Source of the DNA: JAOAFX01 sp965649105
Lineage (GTDB): Bacteria > Hydrothermota > Tepidihabitantia > SM23-42 > JAOAFX01
DNA length: 23,942 nucleotides
Reading direction: 5' to 3'
Assembly: GCA_965649105.1 (NCBI GenBank)
Contig: CBFGJP010000036.1
Span: 1 to 23,942, forward strand
The position numbers and the translations under genes are program-made. Below are positions 7,970 to 15,170 of this stretch, piece by piece. Within the stretch, counting starts at the first letter, position 1. Each line of letters opens with the position of its first letter. The notes under the pieces were generated by a model, which saw only the letters and a list, made by a program, of their open reading frames with translations, was not told the origin of the DNA and did not search any database.

Positions 7970-8143
7970 ATGAAAAGATGCAGGAAACGCAGTATCGTCC
8001 TTACGGACTTGCAGTATCGTTCCGACAAAACTTATCGGAACTTGCAGGAAACCTCTTTTGCAAACGGAGTGATACTGCAAATCCCGATTTTTGTTATCGG
8101 GATGATCCTGCGAGCGAAGCGATACTGCAGAAGGGCGGTTTGA
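7970..8143 (+). CDS. 57-residue micro-ORF made of palindromic repeat sequence, between nuoK-like and nuoA-like genes
   Basis: ATG at 7970 follows the previous stop by 2 nt and has GAGG 6 nt upstream. The frame stays open to TGA at 8141-8143, one base before the ATG of the NuoA-like gene. The predicted peptide (MKRCRKRSIVLTDLQYRSDK...) is basic and resembles no hydrogenase subunit. The DNA consists of inverted-repeat units (see the repeat entry), so the peptide is probably a by-product. Translating ribosomes would, however, cross the insertion and reach the next gene, so it may preserve translational coupling. I recognise no protein family. Confidence 0.35.
   Translation: MKRCRKRSIVLTDLQYRSDKTYRNLQETSFANGVILQIPIFVIGMILRAKRYCRRAV
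7978..8132. repeat. composite palindromic (REP/MITE-like) element inside the operon
   Basis: The segment contains several nested inverted repeats: GTCC-TTAC-GGAC; GTTCCGA ... TCGGAAC (about 8020-8041); and ATCCCGAT-TTTTGTT-ATCGGGAT (about 8081-8103). Two direct copies of (T/C)GCAGTATCG in the first part face two inverted copies of GATACTGCA in the second, and TGCAGGAAAC occurs twice. The element splits an otherwise overlapping run of genes, which suggests a late insertion. I see no second full copy in this window. Confidence 0.75.
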
Positions 8144-8144
8144 T

Positions 8145-8471
8145 ATGATTGATATATTATTATCTCCTCCTATCGCATTTTTAATCTTCCTTGGTATTTT
8201 CTATGTGATATACGGGCTGGGCATTCTGATGGCACCAAAAGTGAAAAAGACTCAAGGTAAGACCGCAACCTATGCCTGTGGAGAAGATATACCGGGGACA
8301 AAAGTCCAGTTTGGTTATCGATTATTCTTCTATGTTGCTTTATTCTTTACAATGATGCATGTTGCGACTTTGGTTGTTGCGACAATCCCGAAAGGCACAG
8401 TTGCCTTGTTTGGTATTTTTTACCTGGCAATGATATTTATTTCAGTATTAGCATTGATAACGAGGAGTTGA
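8145..8471 (+). CDS. NuoA/ND3-like membrane subunit
   Basis: 108 residues with three membrane helices and, between helix 1 and 2, a soluble loop reading 'ATYACGEDIPG'. In NuoA/ND3 this loop has the pattern Y-x-C/S-G and the mitochondrial Cys lies near the quinone-site junction. The rest, 'QFGYRLFFYVALFFTMMHVA', aligns with the helix 2 start of NuoA (RFSVxFYLxAxLFxxFDxE), although the usual acidic residues are missing (TMMH in place of FDVE). Length is typical for NuoA. AAGGG lies 9-12 nt upstream. The next gene is coupled (TGATATG). A NuoA-type subunit is not part of the textbook Ech or Hyc/Hyf gene sets. Confidence 0.7.
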   Translation: MIDILLSPPIAFLIFLGIFYVIYGLGILMAPKVKKTQGKTATYACGEDIPGTKVQFGYRLFFYVALFFTMMHVATLVVATIPKGTVALFGIFYLAMIFISVLALITRS

Positions 8472-8472
8472 T

Positions 8473-8892
8473 ATGCTCAGCTGGCTTGTTAGGTGGTCAA
8501 GGATAAAATCGCCCTGGGTATTACATTTGAATACTGGGGCCTGTAATGCCTGTGATATTGAAATCCTCGCCGCATTGATGCCGAGATTTGATTTAGAAAG
8601 ATTTGGGGTACTATTAAAGGCAACACCAAGACATGCAGATGTTATTGTCTGCACCGGTCCGATGACAAAGCAGAGCAAGGATAGAATGGTAAGAATCTAT
8701 GAGCAGGTTCCTGAGCCGAAGTTTGTTGTGGCGGTTGGTGCGTGCGCAATGAGTGGTTGTGTTTATCGAGGCTGTTACAATATCATCGGTGGTGTTGACC
8801 AGGTCCTTCCGGTTCATGCTTATATCCCTGGCTGTCCGGTCCGTCCGGATGCCGTGATTGATGGGGTTTATAAGTTGCTGAAGACACTATGA
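8473..8892 (+). CDS. [NiFe] hydrogenase group 4 small subunit (NuoB/HyfI/EchC-like)
   Basis: 139 residues, soluble. Ligands of the proximal [4Fe-4S] cluster are visible: Cys24 and Cys27 in 'NTGACNACDIE', Cys91 in 'VGACAMSGC' and Cys121 in 'YIPGCPVRP'. Group 4 hydrogenases use CxxC at the first pair, whereas complex I NuoB has adjacent CC, so this is the hydrogenase form. There is no second or third cluster domain, as expected for group 4. It joins the large subunit to the ferredoxin-like subunit. GAGGAG precedes the ATG; the stop overlaps the ATG of a micro-ORF (ATGA at 8889-8892). Confidence 0.93.
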   Translation: MLSWLVRWSRIKSPWVLHLNTGACNACDIEILAALMPRFDLERFGVLLKATPRHADVIVCTGPMTKQSKDRMVRIYEQVPEPKFVVAVGACAMSGCVYRGCYNIIGGVDQVLPVHAYIPGCPVRPDAVIDGVYKLLKTL

Positions 8893-8981
8893 TTTTGCAC
8901 TGTTTAAGGTTGTTGGGCATGGCTACCAGTATTGTCTCAGGGCATTGTTTTTGGAATAGAGACTCCAGTCTCGTAAGTTGA
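8889..8981 (+). CDS. 30-residue coupled micro-ORF between small-subunit and NuoC-like genes
   Basis: ATG at 8889 overlaps the small-subunit stop (ATGA), and the frame (MILHCLRLLGMATSIVSGHC...) closes at TGA 8979-8981, inside the ribosome binding site of the NuoC-like gene. It is hydrophobic and unlike any family I know. Its DNA (about 8911-8944) matches the 10690-10723 region of another micro-ORF at about 26 of 34 positions by eye. Inside it, GAGAC-TCCA-GTCTC (8959-8972) can form a small hairpin just before the next start. It may be translated filler rather than a gene. Confidence 0.25.
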   Translation: MILHCLRLLGMATSIVSGHCFWNRDSSLVS

Positions 8982-8989
8982 GGAAGAAT

Positions 8990-9460
8990 ATGAGCGAAGC
9001 AGAACTTTTAGAAAAGATTAAACAGGGTTTGAAAGAAAAGGTTTTAGAGATAACCAATCCTGCTTTTAGGAGGGTCTTTTTAAAAGTTGACAAGAAGGAC
9101 CTTGTTGAAGCAGTGAGGTTTTTAAAAGAGAAATTTAACTTCTATCATATTTCTACTATCTCGGGTGTTGATCTGGGTGAAAATTTTGAAATCTTATATC
9201 ACCTTGCCAATGAGAATTGCGTATTGACTGTCCGTACACTAACACCAAGAAACGACCCGAAGGTACCAACTATTACCGGCGTAATCCCTGGTGCCACACT
9301 TTATGAGCGAGAGATACAGGATATGTTCGGAATAAAGGTTGAAGGGCATCCCAATCCAGTGCCTCTTTTACTACCCGATGACTGGCCCGAAGGTGTTTAT
9401 CCATTGCGTAAAGACTGGAAATTTGAACGCCCTGAAGAAAAAATACCAGGAGGTAAATGA
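8990..9460 (+). CDS. NuoC/HycE N-terminal-like subunit of group 4 hydrogenase
   Basis: 156 residues from the ATG at 8990, which has GAGGA 5-6 nt upstream; the frame opens at TTG 8978 but without support. The family signature is in the second half: 'YEREIQDMFGIKVEGHPNP' and then 'LLLPDDWPEGVYPLRKDW'. This is the 30-kDa subunit that holds the large subunit in complex I-type enzymes. In Hyc/Hyf it is fused to the large subunit; here it is a separate protein, as in Ech and Mbh. The stop overlaps the large-subunit start region (AGGAGGTAAATGATGG). Confidence 0.92.
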   Translation: MSEAELLEKIKQGLKEKVLEITNPAFRRVFLKVDKKDLVEAVRFLKEKFNFYHISTISGVDLGENFEILYHLANENCVLTVRTLTPRNDPKVPTITGVIPGATLYEREIQDMFGIKVEGHPNPVPLLLPDDWPEGVYPLRKDWKFERPEEKIPGGK

Positions 9461-10671
9461 TGGAGGCACAGGAATTTAAGGTTCCGATTGGTCCACAGCA
9501 TCCCGCATTAAAAGAGCCGATAAGTCTGCGAATGACACTTGAGGGCGAGATAATCAAAGATGCGGACTTGCGGCTCGGTTATAACCATCGGGGTATTGAA
9601 AAACTTGCGGAATCCCGAACATATATTCAGAATATCTACTTAACTGAACGCATTTGTGGAATCTGTTCCCATTCTCATACAACCTGCTTTGTCCAAGGGG
9701 TTGAGAGATTGATGGAGATTGAGCCGGCAAAGCGCGGAATTTATATCAGGACGCTTGTTTGCGAACTTGAGCGTATCCATAGCCATTTACTCTGGCTCGG
9801 TGTTGCCGGCCATGAAGCAGGTTTTGATACATTCTTTATGTATACCTGGCGCGACCGCGAACTGGTGATGGATATGCTTGAAATCATCTCGGGTAATCGT
9901 GTCCATTATGCAATGAATACCTTTGGTGGTGTGCGCCGTGATTTGGATGAATTACAGATAAAGAAGTGTCTTGATATCCTTGAGGTATTAAAGAAGCGTA
10001 CTGAATATTATGCCAATATCGGGACGAATGAACCGACCTTTGTGGCGAGGCTTGTTGGTGTTGGTAAACTGCCTAAAGAAAAGGCAATGGAGCTATGTGC
10101 TGTTGGACCGACACTCAGGGCATCGGGTATTCCCAGAGATGTGCGTAAGGATGACCCTCATGCGGCTTATGGAGAGATTCCATTTGAGGTTTGCACGGCA
10201 GATACCTGTGATGTACTTGGCAGGGTGATAGTGCGTGTCAAAGAATTATTTGAGTCTTATAAAATGTGCGAGTATATTCTAAAAAATTTACCACCTGGTG
10301 ATGTTAAAGTAAAGGTACCAAGAAAGGTCAAACCTGGAGAAGTAGTGAGTAAATATGAGGCACCGCGTGGTGAGAATATCCATTATATTAAATCAAATGG
10401 CACTGATAAACCTGAAAGATTAAAGGTACGGGCACCTACACTCGGGAATTATGCTGCAACAATATATATGTTAAAGAATGGATTTATTGCGGACATTCCA
10501 TTGATATTTGCCGCGATCGACCCCTGTATCTGTTGTGCGGAACGATTGATTCAGATTGACGATATAAAGACAAAAAAGACAAAAATTATGACGATGGCAG
10601 AATTGCGTAAATGGTCACTTGAATTTTACAAAAAGAATCCACCGAAGAAGGAAGTGATATGGCCATTTTAG
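9460..10671 (+). CDS. [NiFe] hydrogenase group 4 large (catalytic) subunit (NuoD-like)
   Basis: 403 residues. The N-terminal Ni-binding motif is 'ERICGICSHSHTTC' (Cys66, Cys69) and the C-terminal one is 'DPCICCAER' (Cys356, Cys359). All four cysteines of the NiFe(CN)2CO centre are therefore kept, whereas NuoD of complex I has lost them. The start 'VPIGPQHPALKEP' is also typical of energy-converting hydrogenases. About 44 residues follow the last ligand. In HycE and CooH a similar tail is cut off by a protease during maturation; no hyp or protease gene is in this window. ATGs at 9457 and 9460 are adjacent; AGGAGGT at 9448-9454 suits 9460 better. The likely reaction is H+ reduction with electrons from ferredoxin, or the reverse. 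Confidence 0.95.
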   Translation: MEAQEFKVPIGPQHPALKEPISLRMTLEGEIIKDADLRLGYNHRGIEKLAESRTYIQNIYLTERICGICSHSHTTCFVQGVERLMEIEPAKRGIYIRTLVCELERIHSHLLWLGVAGHEAGFDTFFMYTWRDRELVMDMLEIISGNRVHYAMNTFGGVRRDLDELQIKKCLDILEVLKKRTEYYANIGTNEPTFVARLVGVGKLPKEKAMELCAVGPTLRASGIPRDVRKDDPHAAYGEIPFEVCTADTCDVLGRVIVRVKELFESYKMCEYILKNLPPGDVKVKVPRKVKPGEVVSKYEAPRGENIHYIKSNGTDKPERLKVRAPTLGNYAATIYMLKNGFIADIPLIFAAIDPCICCAERLIQIDDIKTKKTKIMTMAELRKWSLEFYKKNPPKKEVIWPF

Positions 10672-10829
10672 AATATGGTTATAAGTTTATGGGCATTGAT
10701 ACTGGTATGGTCTTTGGGCTTGGTCTTATGACAAAAGAAACAATCAACTGGAAACAAATGACCAAACCAGGGTTTTTGCCATATAACAATAAACAATGTT
10801 TTATCGAGGTGATCTTATGGCAACCTTAA
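10659..10829 (+). CDS. 56-residue coupled micro-ORF between large-subunit and NuoH-like genes
   Basis: ATG at 10659 overlaps the end of the large-subunit gene and has a good ribosome binding site (AAGAAGGAAG) about 5 nt upstream. The frame runs to TAA 10827-10829 and overlaps the NuoH-like start by 13 bp. The peptide (MAILEYGYKFMGIDTGMVFG...) has one moderately hydrophobic segment and no recognised domain. Start and stop positions look like a translationally coupled gene, and it fills the whole spacer. It may be a small accessory subunit or a decayed sequence; part of its DNA resembles the 8889-8981 spacer. Confidence 0.4.
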   Translation: MAILEYGYKFMGIDTGMVFGLGLMTKETINWKQMTKPGFLPYNNKQCFIEVILWQP

Positions 10830-11984
10830 AGACCCTGCTATACTTATTTATCTATCCTGGCTTCCTCTTTCTATTCCTTTATTCCACCTTTGCCGAGTGG
10901 GTGGATAGGAAATTCTATGCCCGTTTACAGAACCGGATTGGGCCGTTATATACCGGTCATCGTGGTATACTACAGCCAATTGCGGATTTTATAAAACTTA
11001 TGGCAAAGGAAGATATAATTCCGGAAAAAGCAGATAAGACGATGTTCTCGGCATTGCCGGTATTCTCTCTCGCAGTTGTGACTACTGCGGCAATGTATCT
11101 CCCGGTCTGGCATTATGAAAAATGGCCAACCTTCAATTCTTTTGATGGTGATTTGATTGTGGTATTATTCTTATTGAGCTTACCTACACTCGCCTTCTTC
11201 CTTGCGGGCTGGCATTCAACAAATCTTTTCTCTATTATTGGGGGTGTACGTGTTCTGACGATGCTATTTGGTTATGAAGTGCCGCTGTTTTTGGCGGTAT
11301 TGAGTCCGGCGATACTTGCTGGTTCCTGGCGTATCATAGAGATAACCTGGTTTTTCCAGGAGAACCCACTACTTCTTTTAGTCAATATCATTGGTTTCTT
11401 TGTGGCGTTAATTGCTCTTCAGGCAAAACTTGAGCGGGTGCCGTTNNNNNNNNNNNNNNNNNNNNNNNNNNNNNNNNNNNNNNNNNNNNNNNNNNNNNNN
11501 NNNNNNNNNNNNNNNNNNNNNNNNNNNNNNNNNNNNNNNNNNNNNCTGGTTTTTCCAGGAGAACCCACTACTTCTTTTAGTCAATATCATTGGTTTCTTT
11601 GTGGCGTTAATTGCTCTTCAGGCAAAACTTGAGCGGGTGCCGTTTGATGTCCCTCATGCTGAGACTGAAATCGTTGGTGGCACATTTACCGAATATTCAG
11701 GAAAGAAACTGGCATTCTTCAGGTTATTATCTGATGTTGAAATGGTTGTGGGCGCAGGTTTGATTTCGGCTGTATTCCTTGGTGGATTCCCGGGTGGATT
11801 GATACCGGGATTTATCTTGTTTATTATTAAAACCTTGATTGTTATTTTACTGCTTTCGGCGATGCGTGCCGTCTGTGCAAGAATTCGTATTGACCAGGTT
11901 GTATCATTTTCCTGGCGTTATCTTGCACCACTTGCGGTTCTACAGCTTTTGATAGTGATTATTGTAAAATACCTTATTCTCTAA
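10817..11984 (+). CDS. NuoH/HycD/EchB-like membrane subunit, split by an assembly gap
   Basis: ATG at 10817 has GAGGTGA 5-6 nt upstream. The sequence is interrupted by 100 N (11446-11545) and the 99 bp before the gap (11347-11445) recur after it (11546-11644). Joining 10817-11445 to 11645-11984 gives 969 bp and an unbroken 322-residue protein, the usual length of NuoH. It reads through the junction as 'KLERVPFDVPHAETEIVGG', the conserved loop of NuoH/HycD (R-x-PFDxxEAExE), followed by 'TEYSG'. So the gene is intact. Eight membrane helices are expected. NuoH links the catalytic arm to the membrane arm and feeds the ion path. Next gene follows after 9 bp. Confidence 0.92.
11347..11644. other. 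assembly gap (100 N) with 99-bp duplicated flanks
   Basis: 11347-11445 and 11546-11644 are identical, with N in between. The offset between copies is 199 bp, the same as at the first gap (1963/2162), which points to one assembler overlap length. Deleting one copy and the Ns restores the NuoH frame exactly, so no bases are really missing here. Confidence 0.93.
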
Positions 11985-11993
11985 GGAGTAGAT

Positions 11994-12386
11994 ATGAAAA
12001 TTGCAGCATTTTTACCTGAACTTATCCGCCATATCTTCAAGAAACCCGCCACGGTAAAATATCCTTTTGAAAAACTTGAGGTGCCCAAGGGATTTCGGGG
12101 CACACCAATTTTAAATCCGGAAAAGTGCATTGTTTGTTATGCCTGTCAGCGCGATTGTCCGGCAGAGGCGATTGAAATAACAACCGTGAGTGAGGCAGAA
12201 AAGAAATTCAAAATGGTGATTCACAATGACCGGTGTGTCCATTGTGAACAGTGTGCAGAGAGTTGTCCGGTTGATGCCATAAAATTAAATACTGAATTTG
12301 AACTCGCGGCCTTGAGCCGCTGGGACTTAAAGGCGGAGTATATCTACACCAAGGCAAGTCCCAAGGCAAAGACCGAAGCAAAGTAG
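11994..12386 (+). CDS. NuoI-like 2x[4Fe-4S] ferredoxin subunit of the hydrogenase
   Basis: 130 residues, soluble. Two CxxCxxCxxxCP motifs are present: 'CIVCYACQRDCP' and 'CVHCEQCAESCP', each binding one [4Fe-4S] cluster. In group 4 hydrogenases this subunit takes electrons from soluble ferredoxin and hands them to the small subunit. The C-terminus is a Lys/Ala-rich tail ('YTKASPKAKTEAK'). AAGGAG begins in the NuoH stop codon and lies about 7 nt upstream of the ATG. It is the last gene of the operon; no NuoE, F or G follows, so NADH is not the expected donor. Confidence 0.93.
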   Translation: MKIAAFLPELIRHIFKKPATVKYPFEKLEVPKGFRGTPILNPEKCIVCYACQRDCPAEAIEITTVSEAEKKFKMVIHNDRCVHCEQCAESCPVDAIKLNTEFELAALSRWDLKAEYIYTKASPKAKTEAK

Positions 12387-12462
12387 TCCTGTTTTAGGTT
12401 CATCGGAATTTAGGAGTGGTTCCATCAGCGAAAAAATATAATCCTACTTGAAAATTTAATTG

Positions 12463-12487
12463 TATTGGAATTTGAAAAATTCCAATA
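12463..12487. terminator. 10-bp perfect hairpin between convergent operons
   Basis: TATTGGAATT (12463-12472) and AATTCCAATA (12478-12487) form a perfect stem with the loop TGAAA. It lies in the 241-bp space between the end of the hydrogenase operon (12386, + strand) and the end of the kinase-helicase gene (12628, - strand), where a terminator serving both directions would be expected. The stem is AT-rich and has no strong T-tract on either side. The rest of the interval holds no gene I can support. Confidence 0.45.
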
Positions 12488-12627
12488 TAATGGTAATGAA
12501 ATTTTCTATTATGAAAAAGAAAGGGACAAGATATTCAGGAAAGGTGATATGAACGGGTTTCTGCTCTAGAAAAAGATTTGCTGTATAGCGGGGGTTTTCA
12601 GGGGTATCCTTCTGCATATCTTGGTTG

Positions 12628-15138
12628 TTATCTTTTTCTCAACATATCAATTAAGAACCTTGATGGTAGTTGCTGCCTGCCCGACCGATATTTGGGATAT
12701 AAAAGATAAAGCCTTTTCTGGGCGCGGGTGATTGCAACATAGCATAATCTTCTTTCTTCTTCAAAGTCCCTTGGTTCAGATAGACTTTTAGTCATTGGGA
12801 ATATCTCTTCAACAAGGTCCACGACAAAGACCACAGGAAACTCCATACCTTTGGCGCTGTGAACGGTCATCAATTTCACGGTATCCTTTGCCCAGTCTGC
12901 AAGGTCCATCTCCTGATACAATTTCAAATCACTCAAGAATTTGCCAATACTTGCTTCCGCATAATTCCGGGTAAAGTTTAAAAATGCTTCAAGATTTTCG
13001 GATTTTAATTTCAATATGCCAATTAATTCATTGATAATAGTGTAAGGTGATAACACATTTAGATTATGAAGATGGTGTTCAACAATCTTACCCAACTTAT
13101 TTTGAACGGTTTTGGTGACCTTGAATATAGAAACGCCCTTGGCAATAGAACCTTCGGATATGTCAGTAGATGCACAGATATTTAGAAACTCAAGATATTC
13201 AATAATTGACTTGAATTCTTCCTTTTCATAAAAGGTTGTGCCCCGAATGGTGGTAAAGGGAATTCCAGCCTTTGCAAACCCTTCTTCATAACTTTTGCCG
13301 AGATAATTCATCCGATAGAGAATTACAATGTCACGATAAGAGAAATTAAATTCCACGAGTTCTTTTATTTCTTTAACAATATAATCAATTTCGTCATTTA
13401 TTGAATCCGCCGCATAGAAAATAACATCACCTGTTTCTAAATTAGGAATGGCGGTCGTTTCTCGCTGCATCAGATTATTTGCAATTTCAAGGATAGATTG
13501 GGGAAGACGGAAACTATGATTGAGATGAAATATTCTTACATCTTTGAAGTCCCGTGCAACTCGATAGATTATCTCCCTACTCGCCCCGCGCCAGCCATAA
13601 ATTGCCTGGTCTTCATCTCCTGTAAAAAAGAAATTATTGCTTATCAATAGCGAGATGAATTTATACTGGGCCTGATTGATATCCTGAAGTTCATCAACGA
13701 AGATATATTCAAACATACTTTGATAATGTTGTTTTAAATCTTCGTGCTCTTCTAGTAATTTTGTAGCGTAGATAATCAGGTCATCGTAATCAAGGATATC
13801 ATTATCTTTTAGATATTTTTGATAATCTGTATATACTTTGAGACAGATTTTCTGCCATTCATTTGCCGGCATAAATTTTTCCGGAGTGATGCCGCGCGCC
13901 TTGAGTATTTCAATCGTTCTGATAATTGCATTCATCTTGTATTTTCCAATTTCGCTCTTTAATAACGGAAAAATCTTTTTTGGCTCTTCAATGATGAAAT
14001 TCTCACTGATATCGAGTCTTTCGCATGCGTGCCTAAGAATTCTCAAGGCAATTGTGTGAAAGGTCCCAATCCATAGGTCATACTGGGGTGTGGGAATGAA
14101 CTGGCTCAGTCGTGTCTTTATATCGTTTGCCGCTTTATTGGTAAATGCACAGACAAGGATTTGCGATGGTGGGATACCTTTTTCAATAAGTCTTAAAATC
14201 CCATAGACAAGACTTGTAGTTTTACCACAACCGGCCTGTCCCAGGACAAGAATTTTGCCATCGAGGTTATTGATAATCTGTTCCTGGTCTGGAGTCAATT
14301 TTAATTCGGGTTTTTTCTTTTCCACAATACCTACCGGTGATTCAATTTTTATACCTTTGGTTTGTTGCTTTAAAACTTTTGTTATGGTCTCGGATTCGGG
14401 TCTTGATGCTGGATTTACTTTGAGACATTGGACTGTAATATCTTCAAGGTACATGGGCAAGTTGGATCTTATCATACTGGGGATGAGCAATTTACCTTTT
14501 TCAATCTTTTTTTTCAGACCATCAAGGTTATCATCAAGAAAAGGTGGGATGCCTGTGAGTAATTCGTAAAATATAATGCCGATACTCCAGATATCGGATT
14601 TCTCACTGAATTTTCCTGACCATGCTTCAGGCGCCATATAGATGGGTGTGCCCGCAGTTGAGGCAGCAATGGAACCGGTCTTAAAAAATCTCGCGAGCCC
14701 GAAATCTGTGATTTTAATTAAACCTTCTTCAGTTATCAATATATTCTCTGGTTTTAAATCACGATGTAGTACACCGATCTTGTGGGCATAATTTATTCCA
14801 TCAATAATTTGCTGCGCAATGTTCAGAAACTCATTTATTTCAATGCCACCTTCTTTTATAATATCTCTTAAGGTTTTGCCTTTAATATATTCCATCACGA
14901 GGACGAATTTATTTTCAATGAAATCTATATTATAAAAACGGACAATATTGGGATGATTTAAAGATGCAAGGAGTTTTGCCTCATCTTTGAGCATGACAAT
15001 TTCTTCTTTGCGCATTCTTGAAATCTTTAAGGCAAACTGGACTTCAAGAATTGTATCATAGGCTAAAAAGACATCACCGAATCTGCCACCACCGAGCCAT
15101 TCAATGATTTCGTATTTACCGAGTTTTTTCAGGAGCAT
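12628..15138 (-). CDS. fusion of Ser/Thr protein kinase and UvrD/PcrA-type SF1 helicase
   Basis: 836 residues in one frame. Residues 1-260 are a complete Hanks-type kinase: Gly loop 'LGGGRFGDV' (15-23), Lys38 in 'FALKIS', catalytic loop 'HRDLKPEN' (125-132), DFG (145-147), APE (169-171). A short linker (about 260-280) leads to an SF1A helicase: Walker A 'GQAGCGKTT' (300-308), Ia 'AFTNKAANDIKTRL', Ic 'GTFHT', motif II 'VDELQD' (481-486), III 'GDEDQAIYGWRGA' (507-519), IV 'LNHSFRLPQSI', V 'TVHSAKGMEFPVV' (758-770), VI 'EERRLCYVAITRAQ' (794-807). Both halves look catalytically intact. No membrane segment is seen. Known: such kinases phosphorylate Ser/Thr, and UvrD helicases unwind DNA 3'-5'. Inferred: the kinase may control the helicase or sense DNA damage. 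It is last in a - strand operon, 32 bp after the ARPP-1 gene; its ribosome binding site is weak. Confidence 0.93.
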   Translation of the reverse strand: MLLKKLGKYEIIEWLGGGRFGDVFLAYDTILEVQFALKISRMRKEEIVMLKDEAKLLASLNHPNIVRFYNIDFIENKFVLVMEYIKGKTLRDIIKEGGIEINEFLNIAQQIIDGINYAHKIGVLHRDLKPENILITEEGLIKITDFGLARFFKTGSIAASTAGTPIYMAPEAWSGKFSEKSDIWSIGIIFYELLTGIPPFLDDNLDGLKKKIEKGKLLIPSMIRSNLPMYLEDITVQCLKVNPASRPESETITKVLKQQTKGIKIESPVGIVEKKKPELKLTPDQEQIINNLDGKILVLGQAGCGKTTSLVYGILRLIEKGIPPSQILVCAFTNKAANDIKTRLSQFIPTPQYDLWIGTFHTIALRILRHACERLDISENFIIEEPKKIFPLLKSEIGKYKMNAIIRTIEILKARGITPEKFMPANEWQKICLKVYTDYQKYLKDNDILDYDDLIIYATKLLEEHEDLKQHYQSMFEYIFVDELQDINQAQYKFISLLISNNFFFTGDEDQAIYGWRGASREIIYRVARDFKDVRIFHLNHSFRLPQSILEIANNLMQRETTAIPNLETGDVIFYAADSINDEIDYIVKEIKELVEFNFSYRDIVILYRMNYLGKSYEEGFAKAGIPFTTIRGTTFYEKEEFKSIIEYLEFLNICASTDISEGSIAKGVSIFKVTKTVQNKLGKIVEHHLHNLNVLSPYTIINELIGILKLKSENLEAFLNFTRNYAEASIGKFLSDLKLYQEMDLADWAKDTVKLMTVHSAKGMEFPVVFVVDLVEEIFPMTKSLSEPRDFEEERRLCYVAITRAQKRLYLLYPKYRSGRQQLPSRFLIDMLRKR

Positions 15139-15170
15139 AGAATTTTTTCAGTAGTTTGCTAATGTGTTGT

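Noticed and set aside
7978..8132. CRISPR-like array between the nuoK-like and nuoA-like genes
   Set aside because: Units are short, both direct and inverted, with no constant repeat length or spacers and no cas genes nearby.
2371..12386. Operon could be ordinary NADH:quinone oxidoreductase (complex I) lacking NuoEFG
   Set aside because: The large subunit keeps both CxxC nickel-ligand motifs and the small subunit has CxxC instead of CC, so a hydrogenase is the better call.
12508..12572. Short frames (MKKKGTRYSGKVI and MNGFLL) in the space between the convergent operons
   Set aside because: Too short and without family match; the first slightly recalls an IS3 OrfA start, but there is not enough to call it.
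14255..14569. + strand frames inside the kinase-helicase and other long genes
   Set aside because: Shadow frames of real genes on the opposite strand, without ribosome binding sites or family motifs.
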